55,138 bases of DNA. Source: an uncultured Alphaproteobacteria bacterium (GTDB taxonomy: Bacteria > Pseudomonadota > Alphaproteobacteria > Rhizobiales > Ancalomicrobiaceae). Made by a program: the position numbers and the translations under genes. The DNA lies in the NCBI GenBank assembly GCA_937919435.1, contig CALFRR010000059.1, positions 1 through 55,138 on the forward strand. The letters run 5' to 3'. Position 1 is the first letter of the stretch; every line of letters starts with the position of its first letter. The notes under the pieces were generated by a model. The model was given only the letters and a program-made list of their open reading frames with translations, was not told where the DNA came from and did not search any database. Of the stretch, positions 24,133 through 32,960 are shown one piece after another.

Positions 24133-25982
24133 TTGCGCACTCCCGTCTTCGCCGCCTTCTCCGCGTCGTACCACCAGGTGGTCGGGAAGCCGGAGGAGAG
24201 CAGCGGCAGCGGTTCGGGGTGGGAGAAGCGATCCCACCGCGCCATCCGCGAATAGGGGGCGGTCCAGCCGGGGACGACGTAGTGGTTCCACAGCAGCACC
24301 CGGTCGAGCGCTCGGGTCGCGGCCACCAGATCGGCCCGGTTCTCGGCGTAGATCACCGTCCGGATCAGCGCGTCGACCGCCGCGTCGCGGATCCCCGCCC
24401 AGTTGCTGGCACCCTCGCTGTCGGCCGAGGCCGACCCCCAGTAGGTGAGCTGTTCGTTGCCCGGCGACATCGACTGCGCCCAGCCGGTGTAGATCATGTC
24501 GTAGTCGTGGGCTCGGACCCGGTTGACGTACTGCGAGCTGTCGACGGTGCGGATGTCGAAGCGGATGCCGATCTTGGCGAGCGTCTCCCGCCAGCGCACC
24601 GCCACCCGTTCGAACGCCGGACCGTCGGTCAGGAACTCGATCGCGAAGGGTTCACCGGTCGTCGCCGAGACCAGTTTGCCGCCCTTGACCACCCAACCGG
24701 CCTCCTGGAACAGCCGCAGTGATTCCCTGAGGTTGTTGCGCGCCGCCGTCGCGTCCGGCGAGGTCGGGTTGGCGAAGGGCGTGTCGAACACCTCCTTCGG
24801 GATCGGTCCGGCCTTCTCGGCTTCGCGCAGGAACGCCAGTTCGCGTCCTTCCGGCAGACCGGAAGAGGCGAGCTCGGTCGGGTAGAAGTAGCTGGTGATC
24901 CGCTCGTACTGGCCGAAGAACAGGGTCCGGTTCATGTCCTCGAAGTCGAAGGCATAGGACAGCGCCCGCCGAACCCGGGGATCGCGGAACTTCTCGCGCC
25001 GGAGATTGGGCACGAAGCCGACCATCACGCCCTGGGCGCGGGTCGGGATCTTCTCGAGCACCAGACGCCCCTCGGCCCTGGCCGGGATCTCGTAGGCGGT
25101 CGCCCAGTTCTTCGCCGAGGTCTCCATCCGGACGTCGTAGCCGTCGCCCTTGAACGCCTCGAGCTGGACCGTGTCGTCACGGAAATAGTCCCAGCGGATC
25201 CGATCGAAGTTGTACTGGCCGATCTGGGTCGGCTGCTTCTCGCCCCACCAGTCCTTCACCCGCTCGTAGGTGACCGAACGGCCCGCGTCGAAACTCGCGA
25301 TCCGGTAGGGACCCGAGCCGAGCGGCGGCTCCAGGGTCGTCTCGCCGATCGAGCGCTTCTTTCCGTCGGGGCCGGTCCCCTCCCACCAGTGGCGGGGCAG
25401 CACCGTCAACTGGCCGACGATCTGCGGCAATTCGCGGTTTCCCGCCTGATCGAAGGTGAAGGTCACCTCGCGGTCGCCGGTCGCTTCGGCGGATTTGACG
25501 TGTTTGTAGTAGAAGGACTGGCTCGGATTGAGCTCGATCGTCTTCTGGAACGACCAGACCACGTCGTCGGGCGTGATCGGCCGGCCGTCGTTCCACCGGG
25601 CCTTCGGGTCGATCCGGTAGGTGACCGAGGAATAGTCGGCCGGCCAGCGGACGGCGTCGGCGATCTCGCCGTATTCGGCGGAGACCTCGTCGAGTGCCGC
25701 GGTCATCAGCGACTGGGTGAGCAGCGACAGCCCCGCCGCCGGATTGCCCTTGGTCAGGATCGGATTGAAGCTGTCGAAGGTGCCGGTGTCGGCGAGCCGC
25801 AGGCTGCCACCCTTCGGCGCGTCCGGGTTCACGTAGTCGAAACGGGGAAAGCCGGGCGGGTATTTCGGTTCGCCCATCAGGGCCGCGCCGTGGCGCCAGA
25901 CCGGATCTTCGGCACTCGCCGTGGCGATCGGCAGGACCGAGGCGAGGGCGAGGACGACGGCGAACACGGATACCGGACGCAT
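24129..25982 (-). CDS. yejA1: Yej-type extracellular solute-binding protein, first copy (YejA1)
   Basis: This 617-residue periplasmic binding protein has a classical Sec signal (MRPVSVFAVVLALASVLPIATASA). YejA motifs follow in order: GEPKYPPGFPRFDYVNPDAPKGGSLRLADTGTFDSFNP, DDVVWSFQKTIE, TLEPPLGSGPYRI, and near the end SPGNEQLTYWGSASADSEGASNWAGI. It is the first gene of the yejA1-yejA2-B-E-F operon. ATG 25982 follows GGGAGG at ideal spacing; an upstream in-frame ATG at 26036 lacks a signal peptide at the right place. The substrate is presumably peptides. Confidence 0.94.
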   Translation of the reverse strand: MRPVSVFAVVLALASVLPIATASAEDPVWRHGAALMGEPKYPPGFPRFDYVNPDAPKGGSLRLADTGTFDSFNPILTKGNPAAGLSLLTQSLMTAALDEVSAEYGEIADAVRWPADYSSVTYRIDPKARWNDGRPITPDDVVWSFQKTIELNPSQSFYYKHVKSAEATGDREVTFTFDQAGNRELPQIVGQLTVLPRHWWEGTGPDGKKRSIGETTLEPPLGSGPYRIASFDAGRSVTYERVKDWWGEKQPTQIGQYNFDRIRWDYFRDDTVQLEAFKGDGYDVRMETSAKNWATAYEIPARAEGRLVLEKIPTRAQGVMVGFVPNLRREKFRDPRVRRALSYAFDFEDMNRTLFFGQYERITSYFYPTELASSGLPEGRELAFLREAEKAGPIPKEVFDTPFANPTSPDATAARNNLRESLRLFQEAGWVVKGGKLVSATTGEPFAIEFLTDGPAFERVAVRWRETLAKIGIRFDIRTVDSSQYVNRVRAHDYDMIYTGWAQSMSPGNEQLTYWGSASADSEGASNWAGIRDAAVDALIRTVIYAENRADLVAATRALDRVLLWNHYVVPGWTAPYSRMARWDRFSHPEPLPLLSSGFPTTWWYDAEKAAKTGVRK

Positions 25983-26131
25983 GGAGCCTCCCGTTGCGGG
26001 CGCCTCGTCGGCGCGGGTTCCCTTGCATCGAAGCAACGGATTGGGGCGAGACTACAGCGAGATCGGCGATCCGACGAGGGGCGGGGCCCGCGCGCCGTTC
26101 GCCGCCGGAAACGTGATGGGGCGTGAACGGT

Positions 26132-26153
26132 GGCGGGGTCGCGCGACCCCGCC
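26132..26153 (-). terminator. Terminator after the cytochrome c gene
   Basis: A perfect 22-base palindrome (arms GGCGGGGTCGC and GCGACCCCGCC) lies 13 bases past the cytochrome c stop, on the path of minus-strand transcription, followed by ACCGTTC. It separates the cytochrome gene from the yej operon. Confidence 0.65.
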
Positions 26154-26166
26154 CGATGTGTCCCGG

Positions 26167-26709
26167 TCAGTCGATCGCCACCGGGCTCTCGGAGAGCGAG
26201 CGCAGGTAGAGGATCACGTCGGCGCGGTCGCCGGGATCCTTGAAGCCGGCGAAGCCCATCGCGGTCCCCGGTACGAAGGCCTTCGGGTCGGTCAGGAACT
26301 TGTCGAGATCGGCGAAGCTCCAGGTCTCCCCGGCCTTGCCGCGGTCGGCCATCCCGGCGGAGTACTTGAAGCCGGCCATGTGGGCCTTCGGTCCGCCGAC
26401 CACCCCGTAGAGGTTGGGACCGACCTTGGTGGTGCCGCCCTTGTCCGGGGTGTGGCAGGCGGTGCACTTGGAGAAGGCCTTCTGGCCGCGGGCGACGTCG
26501 GCGGTCTTCAGGCGCTCGGCGATCGGTGCGACGCTCGCCGCCGCCTTGCCGGCGTCCTTCGCCTCGCCACCGCCGACCGCGACGGCGAACCCGGGCTTGG
26601 CCGGTTTCTCGGGTGCCCAGATGAAGGAAGCGGTGAAGCCCGCCACCATCGCCCAGATGCCCGCGGCGAAGACCGCTCCGGCGAACTTGTTGACGTCGTA
26701 GAAGTTCAT
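26167..26709 (-). CDS. cycM: Membrane-anchored class I cytochrome c (CycM-like)
   Basis: This 180-residue protein has an uncleaved N-terminal membrane anchor (VFAAGIWAMVAGFTASFIW) and an Ala-rich spacer, followed by a class I cytochrome c domain. The haem site is C82-T-A-C85-H86, and the probable sixth ligand is Met151 in PGTAMGFAG. The closing GDRADVILYLRSLS is typical of cytochrome c2/CycM. In Bradyrhizobium CycM carries electrons between the bc1 complex and the aa3 oxidase on the periplasmic face of the membrane. It stands alone, divergent from kdsB. Confidence 0.9.
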   Translation of the reverse strand: MNFYDVNKFAGAVFAAGIWAMVAGFTASFIWAPEKPAKPGFAVAVGGGEAKDAGKAAASVAPIAERLKTADVARGQKAFSKCTACHTPDKGGTTKVGPNLYGVVGGPKAHMAGFKYSAGMADRGKAGETWSFADLDKFLTDPKAFVPGTAMGFAGFKDPGDRADVILYLRSLSESPVAID

Positions 26710-27021
26710 GGACTGTCGCTCCGCAGGTGCGATGAACGTCGTGAGATCCGAGGGGGCGACCCCGCGCTCGGCGGAACCCGGCAATGACTGCCTCGCCCAC
26801 GTCCGACGACCGGCCACGACACCGGCTCCGTCGAATCGGCGGAGGACCGATCGGGAGCGCTTCGGGCACGCGCCGCCTGCCCCGGACGAGGCCGAACCGA
26901 GAGGTCCGGGCGAGTGCCGCGACACTACGAGCTTTTCCCGAGGTCTGTCCATCACTATAAGGGCGCAGAACCGGGCCCGGAGGGGCTCCGGGCGCCCAAC
27001 TTCCGTCGAGTACGACACGCC
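26710..27021. other. Divergent intergenic region cycM / kdsB
   Basis: No gene is seen. TATAAG near 26956-26961 could be a plus-strand -10 box for kdsB, though the -35 at the right distance (TTTTCC) is poor. A perfect 8-bp hairpin (GCCCGGAG-GGG-CTCCGGGC, 26975-26993) then lies in the presumed kdsB leader, 28 bases before its start codon. Confidence 0.4.
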
Positions 27022-27771
27022 ATGTCGACCGTATCCTTCTCTCCGATCGTTCTCGTGCCGGCCCGTCTCGCCGCCACCCGCCTGCCGCGCAAGCCGCTCG
27101 CCGACATCGCCGGCGTGCCGATGATCGTCCAGGTCTGGCGCCGGGCGGTGGAGGCCGACGTCGGCCCGGTGGTGGTGGCGACCGACGACGAGGGCATCGC
27201 CCGGGCGGTCGCCGATCACGGCGGCCGGGTGGTGATGACCCGCGCCGATCACCCCTCCGGCTCCGACCGGATCTTCGAGGCGCTGGGCCTGGTCGATCCC
27301 GACCGCACCCACGACGTGGTGGTCAATCTGCAGGGCGATCTGCCGACCATCGATCCGGCGTCGGTGCGTGCCTCGGTGAAACCTCTGGAGAATCCGGACG
27401 TGGCGATCTCCACGCTCGCCGCCGAGATCGTCCGCGAGGAGGAGAAGACCGCGCCGAGCGTCGTCAAGGTGGTCGGTTCGCCGCTCTCCCCGAGCCGGCT
27501 GCGGGCGCTCTACTTCACCCGTGCCGCGGCGCCCCACGGCGACGGGCCGCTCTACCACCACATCGGTCTCTACGCCTATCGCCGCGATGCGCTGACCCGC
27601 TTCGTCCGGCTGCCGCCGTCGCCGCTCGAGCGTCGCGAGAAGCTCGAACAGCTGCGCGCCCTGGAAGCGGGGATGCGGATCGACGTCGAGATCGTCGACA
27701 CCGTACCGCTCGGCGTCGATACGCCGGAGGATCTGGTGCGCGCCCGCGTCCTGCTCGAAGGCCACGCCTGA
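27022..27771 (+). CDS. kdsB: 3-deoxy-manno-octulosonate cytidylyltransferase
   Basis: This 249-residue CMP-Kdo synthetase has the nucleotide-binding start VLVPARLAATRLPRKPLADIAGVPMI, VVVATDDEGIA, the GSDRIFEAL segment, the metal-binding NLQGDLPTI and HIGLYAYRRDALTRF, with EKLEQLRALEAG near the end. It activates Kdo with CTP before transfer to lipid A, so the organism makes Kdo-containing LPS. The start is ATG 27022; the open frame upstream has no family similarity. It is followed at 161 bases by pheA on the same strand. Confidence 0.96.
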   Translation: MSTVSFSPIVLVPARLAATRLPRKPLADIAGVPMIVQVWRRAVEADVGPVVVATDDEGIARAVADHGGRVVMTRADHPSGSDRIFEALGLVDPDRTHDVVVNLQGDLPTIDPASVRASVKPLENPDVAISTLAAEIVREEEKTAPSVVKVVGSPLSPSRLRALYFTRAAAPHGDGPLYHHIGLYAYRRDALTRFVRLPPSPLERREKLEQLRALEAGMRIDVEIVDTVPLGVDTPEDLVRARVLLEGHA

Positions 27772-27873
27772 GCGGGAGACCGGCGACGGCGCGAGGGCCT
27801 CGCCGGGCACGGGACACCGAACGCGGCGCGCACCCTTGCGCCCCGCGGTCGTTTCGGAGATCAGAAGACCGCG

Positions 27874-27894
27874 CGGACCGCGAAGGGCGGTCCG
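27874..27894 (+). promoter_or_regulatory. Hairpin in the pheA leader
   Basis: A perfect 8-bp stem (CGGACCGC and GCGGTCCG) with the loop GAAGG lies 38 bases before the pheA start. It could be a leader structure or a weak kdsB terminator. No Phe-rich leader peptide or T-run was found. Confidence 0.3.
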
Positions 27895-27932
27895 GCGAAA
27901 TCGGGGCGGAACCCCCTTCGGAAGGACGCGAG

Positions 27933-28823
27933 ATGTCGGGTCGCAAGAAGATCGTCTACCAGGGTGAACCGGGAGCCAACTCCCACATCGCCGCCCGCGA
28001 GGTCTATCCGGACTTCGAGGCGATCGCCTGCGCGACCTTCGAGGACTGCTTCGCCGAGCTCGAACAGGGCACCGCCGACCTCGGCATGATCCCGATCGAG
28101 AACTCGATCGCCGGCCGCGTCGCCGACATCCATCAGCTGCTGCCGAAATCCAATCTGCACATCATCGGCGAGTATTTCCTGCCCGTCCGCCATCAACTGA
28201 TGGCGCCGCAGGGGGCGACCCTCGACGGCCTGAAGACCGTGCAGAGTCATCCGCAGGCGCTCGGCCAGTGCCGCGAGAACCTGCGCCGGCTGGGGCTCAC
28301 CCCGGTGGTCGGTGCCGACACCGCCGGTTCGGCCCGCGAGATCGCGCAGATCGGCGACATCGCCCGCGGCGCCATCGCCTCGCGCCTGGCCGCCGAGATC
28401 TACGGCCTCGACATCCTGAAGGAGGACGTCGAGGACCAGACCCACAACACCACCCGCTTCGTCATCCTGTCGAAGGAGGATCTGCGCGCCGCTCCCGGCG
28501 TCGGGCCGATCATGACCACCTTCGTCTTCCGCGTGAAGAACGTGCCGGCGGCGCTCTACAAGGCGCTCGGGGGCTTCGCCACCAACGGCATCAACATGAC
28601 CAAGCTCGAGAGCTACATGATCGAGGGTCACTTCACCGCCACCCAGTTCCTCGCCGAGGTCGAAGGCCATCCTTCCGAGCGCGGTCTGACCCACGCCTTC
28701 GAGGAACTCGGCTTCTTCACCGAGTGGCGGATCCTCGGCGTCTACCGTGCCTCGCCCTATCGCGAGACGGTGCGTGCGATCGAACCGCGGATGGCCCGGC
28801 CGACCGGCATCCGCGGCATGTGA
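27933..28823 (+). CDS. pheA: Prephenate dehydratase
   Basis: This 296-residue monofunctional prephenate dehydratase has KIVYQGEPGANSHIAARE at the N-terminus, the substrate-binding GMIPIENSIAGRV, and HPQALGQC. The catalytic THNTTRFVIL follows. A C-terminal ACT domain (TTFVFRVKNVPAALYKALGGFATNGINMTKLESYMIEG) carries the Leu/Glu-Ser segment that binds phenylalanine. It converts prephenate to phenylpyruvate and should be feedback-inhibited. No chorismate mutase domain is fused. The start has GGAAGGACGCGAG just upstream. It continues towards the aminotransferase gene on the same strand. Confidence 0.96.
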   Translation: MSGRKKIVYQGEPGANSHIAAREVYPDFEAIACATFEDCFAELEQGTADLGMIPIENSIAGRVADIHQLLPKSNLHIIGEYFLPVRHQLMAPQGATLDGLKTVQSHPQALGQCRENLRRLGLTPVVGADTAGSAREIAQIGDIARGAIASRLAAEIYGLDILKEDVEDQTHNTTRFVILSKEDLRAAPGVGPIMTTFVFRVKNVPAALYKALGGFATNGINMTKLESYMIEGHFTATQFLAEVEGHPSERGLTHAFEELGFFTEWRILGVYRASPYRETVRAIEPRMARPTGIRGM

Positions 28824-28978
28824 GCCCGTCGGCGCCCGGGGTTCGGAAGAGGCGCCGCCGCGCCGGCCGGTCGCCGCATGGCGGCCCGTCGGTGATCGGC
28901 GTTGCCCGAAACCGCCGTGGTGCCCATTCTGCGGGCCTCGCCCGTCCGTCTTTCCCCCGATCCGTCGCCGAGGTTTCC

Positions 28979-30163
28979 ATGTCGCTCGCCCGTGGCCGCG
29001 AATTTCTCTCCATTCCGGGTCCGACCAACGTGCCGGACACGGTGCTCGCCGCCATGCACCGGCCCTCGGTCGACATCTATGCCGACGATCTGATCACCGC
29101 GACGCTGTCGATCCTCGCCGATCTGAAGAAGATCTTCCGCACCGAGACGGCCTCGACCTACGCCTACATCGCCAACGGCCATGCCGGCTGGGAAGCGGCG
29201 ATGACCAACGTCCTCTCCCGCGGCGACGCGGTGCTGGTGCTCGCCTCCGGCCGTTTCGCCACCGCCTGGGGCGACGCCGCCGCGATGCTCGGCATCGACG
29301 TCGAGGTGCTGCCGCGCTCCTGGCGCGAGGCGGTCGATCCGGCCGCCGTCGAAGCCCGGCTCGGGGCCGACGCCGGCCATCGGATCCGGGCGGTCATGGT
29401 CGTCCAGGTCGACACCGCCAGCGGCGTGGTCAACGACATCCCGGCGATCCGTCGGGCGATCGACGCGGCCGGTCATCCGGCGCTGCTGATGGTCGACGGC
29501 ATCGCCTCGATCGGCTGCATGCCCTTCGAGATGGACGCCTGGGGGGTCGACGTGGCGCTGACCGCCTCGCAGAAGGGATTGATGATGATCCCCGGCCTCG
29601 CCTTCGTCGCCGCCGGTCCGAAGGCCCGCGCCGTCCATGCGACCGCCGGTCTGCGCTCCTCCTATTGGGATTGGAGCAACCGCGACCAGCCGGAGGGCTA
29701 TCGCAAGTTCTGTGGCACCGCTCCCGCCCATGCCCTGTTCGGCCAGCGCGCCGCCTTCGATCTCCTGTTCGAGGAAGGACTCGAAGCGGCCTGGAAGCGC
29801 CACGCGACGCTGGCCCGGGCCGTCGGCGCCGCGGTCGAGCGCTGGGCGGAGGGCGGCGCGATCGAGTTCAACATTCCCGATCCGGCGCGCCGCGCCGCCT
29901 CGGTGACCACCGTGCGCACCCCCGGCTTCGATCCGGAGACCCTGCGCGGGTTCACCCGGAAGAATCTCGGGGTGATCCTCGGCTCCGGTCTCGGCGAACT
30001 CCAGGGCAGGGCCTTCCGCATCGCCCACATGGGCTGGGCCAACGCCCCGATGGTGCTCGGTACCCTCGGGGCGATCGAGGTCGCGCTGAAGGCGATGCGG
30101 ATTCCGCACGGCACCGGCGGCGTCGAGGCGGCGGTCGCCGCGATGGCCGACCACTTCGGCTGA
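28979..30163 (+). CDS. Class V aminotransferase (serine-glyoxylate / alanine-glyoxylate type)
   Basis: This is a 394-residue PLP enzyme of fold type I, class V. The start REFLSIPGPTNVPDTVLAAMHRPSVD, the NGHAGWEAAMTN cofactor-phosphate segment, MVDGIASIGCMPFEMDAWGVDV and the PLP lysine in LTASQKGLM match the serine-glyoxylate/alanine-glyoxylate aminotransferase group. It probably makes glycine from glyoxylate, linking to one-carbon or photorespiration-like metabolism. ATG 28979 follows GAGG. It ends seven bases before the convergent ThiF-type gene. A D-2-hydroxyacid dehydrogenase at 36.6 kb could act on the hydroxypyruvate formed, but they are not adjacent. Confidence 0.9.
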   Translation: MSLARGREFLSIPGPTNVPDTVLAAMHRPSVDIYADDLITATLSILADLKKIFRTETASTYAYIANGHAGWEAAMTNVLSRGDAVLVLASGRFATAWGDAAAMLGIDVEVLPRSWREAVDPAAVEARLGADAGHRIRAVMVVQVDTASGVVNDIPAIRRAIDAAGHPALLMVDGIASIGCMPFEMDAWGVDVALTASQKGLMMIPGLAFVAAGPKARAVHATAGLRSSYWDWSNRDQPEGYRKFCGTAPAHALFGQRAAFDLLFEEGLEAAWKRHATLARAVGAAVERWAEGGAIEFNIPDPARRAASVTTVRTPGFDPETLRGFTRKNLGVILGSGLGELQGRAFRIAHMGWANAPMVLGTLGAIEVALKAMRIPHGTGGVEAAVAAMADHFG

Positions 30164-30170
30164 ACCCGGA

Positions 30171-30989
30171 TCAGGCGGGGCGTCCGGGCAGAGTCGGGCG
30201 CACCGTCGCCGGGTCGCGCGACCAGAGGATCGTCTCGAAGCGCATCGCCCGGGTGTCGACCAGCAGCAGCCGGCCGAGCAGCGGTTCGCCGATTCCGAGG
30301 ATCCACTTCAGCACCTCGGTGGCGGCGAGGGTGCCGACCACCCCGGTGACCGCGCCGAGGATGCCGGCCTGGGCACAGCTCGGCACCAGCCCCTTCGGCG
30401 GTGGTTCGGGGAACAGGCAGCGGTAGCTCGGGTTGGGTTCGCCGTCGGGGCCGACGAGATGCGGCGCCAGCGTCGTCACCGAACCGTCGAACTCGGAGAC
30501 CGCGGCGGTGACGAGCGGCCGCCCGACCGCGAAGCAGGTGTCGGCCGCGAGGAACCGGGTGGCGAAGTTGTCGCTGCCGTCGACCACCAGATCGTAGGCT
30601 TCGACCAGCGCCGCGGCCGTGGCCTCGTCGAAGCGGACGGCATGCGGCTCGACCGCGACGTGCGGATTGATCCGGCCGATCGCCTCGGCCGCGCTCTCGA
30701 TCTTCGGCCGGCCGATGTCCGGGGTGCCGTGGATCACCTGACGCTGGAGATTCGACAGCGAGACGGTGTCGTCGTCGACGATGCCGAGGGTCCCGACCCC
30801 GGCGGCGGCGAGATGGAGCAGGATCGGCGAGCCGAGCCCGCCCGCCCCGATCACCAGGACGCGCGCCGCCTTCAGCTTCTGCTGCCCCGGCCCGCCGACG
30901 TCGCGCAGCACCAGATGGCGGGCGTAGCGCTCGATCTCGTCCTTGGCGAAGGGCGCCGGTGCGGTGCCGGCGGGGGTGTCCGTGGTCAT
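30171..30989 (-). CDS. moeB: MoeB/ThiF/HesA-family adenylyltransferase
   Basis: This 272-residue E1-like enzyme has the ATP-binding motif VLVIGAGGLGSPILLHLAAAGVGTLGIVDDDTVSLSNLQRQVIH and the DNFATRF segment. SCAQAGILGAVTGVVGTLAATEVLKWI follows, containing the usual glycine-rich end. It adenylates the C-terminal Gly-Gly of a sulphur carrier such as MoaD or ThiS. The two zinc-binding CxxC pairs of E. coli MoeB are absent, which is common in alphaproteobacterial homologues. No moa or thi gene is adjacent, so the partner is not decided. ATG 30989 has no strong ribosome site. Confidence 0.85.
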   Translation of the reverse strand: MTTDTPAGTAPAPFAKDEIERYARHLVLRDVGGPGQQKLKAARVLVIGAGGLGSPILLHLAAAGVGTLGIVDDDTVSLSNLQRQVIHGTPDIGRPKIESAAEAIGRINPHVAVEPHAVRFDEATAAALVEAYDLVVDGSDNFATRFLAADTCFAVGRPLVTAAVSEFDGSVTTLAPHLVGPDGEPNPSYRCLFPEPPPKGLVPSCAQAGILGAVTGVVGTLAATEVLKWILGIGEPLLGRLLLVDTRAMRFETILWSRDPATVRPTLPGRPA

Positions 30990-31090
30990 GCGATCTCACC
31001 GTTGGCGGCCGTCGCGGCCGAGCGATCGGCGGACCCTAAGGAGACCGACGGCCGGGTGCAACGGCGGGAAACGCCGGACGCCGGAAACGG

Positions 31091-31127
31091 GAGATCCCCG
31101 CACCGAACGTTTCGGTACGGGAATCTC
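31091..31127 (-). terminator. Terminator of cysK
   Basis: Arms of 17 bases (31091-31107 and 31111-31127) surround a three-base loop 34 bases after the cysK stop. In minus-strand RNA all 17 pairs form (15 Watson-Crick and two G-U); in plus-strand RNA the same two positions are C-A mismatches. This strand preference assigns it to cysK rather than to anything on the other strand. Confidence 0.75.
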
Positions 31128-31160
31128 TGCGCGGACGATCCGTCGTCGCGTCGGCCGAAC

Positions 31161-32123
31161 TCATTCCAGCCCTTCGAACAGCACCGTCGACAGATAGCGC
31201 TCGGCGAACGACGGGATGATCACCACGATCGTCTTGCCGGCGTTCTCCGGCCGCCGGCCGACCTCGATCGCCGCCGACAGCGCCGCGCCCGACGAGATGC
31301 CGACCGGCACGCCCTCGAGCCGCGCCACCTTGCGGGAGGTCTCCACCGCCGCTTCGTTGGCGACCGTGACGATCTCGTCGTAGACCTTGGTGTCGAGCAC
31401 CCCCGGCACGAAGCCGGCGCCGATCCCCTGGATCTTGTGCGGGCCCGGCTGGCCGCCCGACAGCACCGGCGAGGCCGCCGGCTCGACCGCGACGATCCGG
31501 ACGCTCGGCTTCTTCGCCTTCAGTACCTGACCGACACCGGTGATCGTGCCGCCGGTGCCGATGCCGGAGACGACGATGTCGACGCCGCCGTCGGTGTCGT
31601 TCCAGATCTCCTCCGCGGTGGTCCGGCGATGGATCTCCGGGTTGGCCGGATTCTCGAACTGCTGCGGGATCACCGCGTTCGGGATCTCCGCGGCGAGTTC
31701 CTGCGCCCTGGCGACCGCCCCCTTCATGCCCTTCGGGCCTTCGGTCAGCACCAGTTCGGCGCCGAGGAACTTCAGGAGCTTGCGCCGTTCGATCGACATC
31801 GTCTCGGGCATCGTCAGGATCAGCCGGTAGCCGCGGGCCGCGGCGACGAAGGCGAGTGCGATGCCGGTGTTGCCGGAGGTCGGCTCGATCAGGGTGGTGC
31901 CCGGTCCGATCTTGCCCTGGGCCTCCAGCGCGTCGATCAGGGCGACGCCGATTCGGTCCTTGACCGAGGCGAGCGGGTTGAAGAACTCGAGCTTGGCCAG
32001 GATGGTCGCCCCGACGCCGGCGTCCTTCGCCAGCTTGTCGAGTCGAACCAGCGGGGTGTCGCCGATCGTTTCGGTGATCGACTGATAGATGCGGCCGCGG
32101 CCGGGCTTCTTCTCGACGCTCAT
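31161..32123 (-). CDS. cysK: Cysteine synthase A (O-acetylserine sulfhydrylase)
   Basis: This is a 320-residue PLP beta-family enzyme. It has ETIGDTPLVRLDKL, the PLP lysine in NPLASVKDRIG, EPTSGNTGIALAFVAAARGY, and GIGTGGTITGVGQVLK for phosphate binding. GISSGAALSAA follows near the end. It makes cysteine from O-acetylserine and sulphide in the cytoplasm. The start ATG 32123 follows GAGGAG at seven bases. The frame is open further upstream, but without family similarity. It lies on the same strand as dut, 226 bases away, so it probably has its own promoter, with TAGACT near 32190 as a weak -10 candidate. Confidence 0.95.
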   Translation of the reverse strand: MSVEKKPGRGRIYQSITETIGDTPLVRLDKLAKDAGVGATILAKLEFFNPLASVKDRIGVALIDALEAQGKIGPGTTLIEPTSGNTGIALAFVAAARGYRLILTMPETMSIERRKLLKFLGAELVLTEGPKGMKGAVARAQELAAEIPNAVIPQQFENPANPEIHRRTTAEEIWNDTDGGVDIVVSGIGTGGTITGVGQVLKAKKPSVRIVAVEPAASPVLSGGQPGPHKIQGIGAGFVPGVLDTKVYDEIVTVANEAAVETSRKVARLEGVPVGISSGAALSAAIEVGRRPENAGKTIVVIIPSFAERYLSTVLFEGLE

Positions 32124-32349
32124 GATGGCTCCTCGACGGGTTCGGATCGTCCGATTTCGGCCGTGCGGCCGATTGCCGGAGAGTCTAGGCGTCGCGGATC
32201 CCGCCGGCGAGTCGCCGACGTCTCCCGATTCGCGGGAACGAGGAAATGATCGCGTCGAAAGGGTGGCTTTGCTTGGAAAATCGTGCCCTCTGGAGGGCGT
32301 GGTCACGCGCCGGAGGAAAACTCATTCCCTCGCTGCGGCGCTTCCGGGC

Positions 32350-32805
32350 TCACCGGCCGGTCGATCCGAAGCCGCCGACGCCACGCGCCGTCGCGCCGAC
32401 CGCCCCCCGTTCGGGAAACCGGACAGCGGTCACTGGCGCGACCACCAGTTGGGCGATGCGCTCGCCGCGTCGGATGGTGAAGGGCGCGTCGCCGAAGTTG
32501 ACGAGGATCACCTTCACTTCGCCGCGGTAGTCGGAATCGATGGTTCCCGGCGCGTTGAGCACGGTGATCCCGTGTTTGGCGGCGAGGCCGGAGCGCGGCC
32601 GGACCTGTCCCTCGTGGCCCGGCGGGATCTCCAGCACCAGACCGGTCGGCACCATCGCCCTCCCCATCGGCGGGATGGTGATCGGCGCGCGCTCCTCGAC
32701 CGCCGCCAGGAGATCGACTCCGGCGGCTTCCGGCGTCTGATACGCGGGAAGCGGCAGGCCTTCGGCATGGGGAAGGCGCAGAACGCCGATCTCGAGGTCG
32801 CTCAT
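32350..32805 (-). CDS. dut: dUTP diphosphatase
   Basis: This 151-residue trimeric dUTPase shows all five family motifs: AAGVDLLA, PRSGLAAKHGI, VLNAPGTIDSDYRGEV, RIAQLVVAPV and the C-terminal RGVGGFGSTGR, which closes over the active site. It hydrolyses dUTP to dUMP, preventing uracil incorporation and supplying thymidylate synthesis. It lies downstream of mbfA on the same strand but separated by a hairpin. Confidence 0.97.
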   Translation of the reverse strand: MSDLEIGVLRLPHAEGLPLPAYQTPEAAGVDLLAAVEERAPITIPPMGRAMVPTGLVLEIPPGHEGQVRPRSGLAAKHGITVLNAPGTIDSDYRGEVKVILVNFGDAPFTIRRGERIAQLVVAPVTAVRFPERGAVGATARGVGGFGSTGR

Positions 32806-32864
32806 CGGGGCACGGGTCTCGTGGGGTCGGGGTCGCGAACGGGTCCCGGACGCGTCGACTCGAC

Positions 32865-32888
32865 CGGCGGACGGAACTCCGTCCGCCG
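32865..32888 (-). terminator. Hairpin between mbfA and dut
   Basis: A perfect 10-bp stem (CGGCGGACGG with CCGTCCGCCG) and a four-base loop lie 73 bases past the mbfA stop. The tail lacks a T-run, so it is a likely but not certain terminator. Confidence 0.5.
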
Positions 32889-32960
32889 ACACTGCGGGAT
32901 CCGAGACCCCGGGCAAACCCGCCCAGACGGCTATCCCCCGCAAAATTTCGGCGCGCGTCG

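Noticed and set aside
30171..30989. The MoeB-like gene as inactive because it lacks zinc CxxC pairs
   Set aside because: The ATP-binding loop and the other E1 residues are intact, and zinc-less MoeB/HesA proteins are known in alphaproteobacteria.
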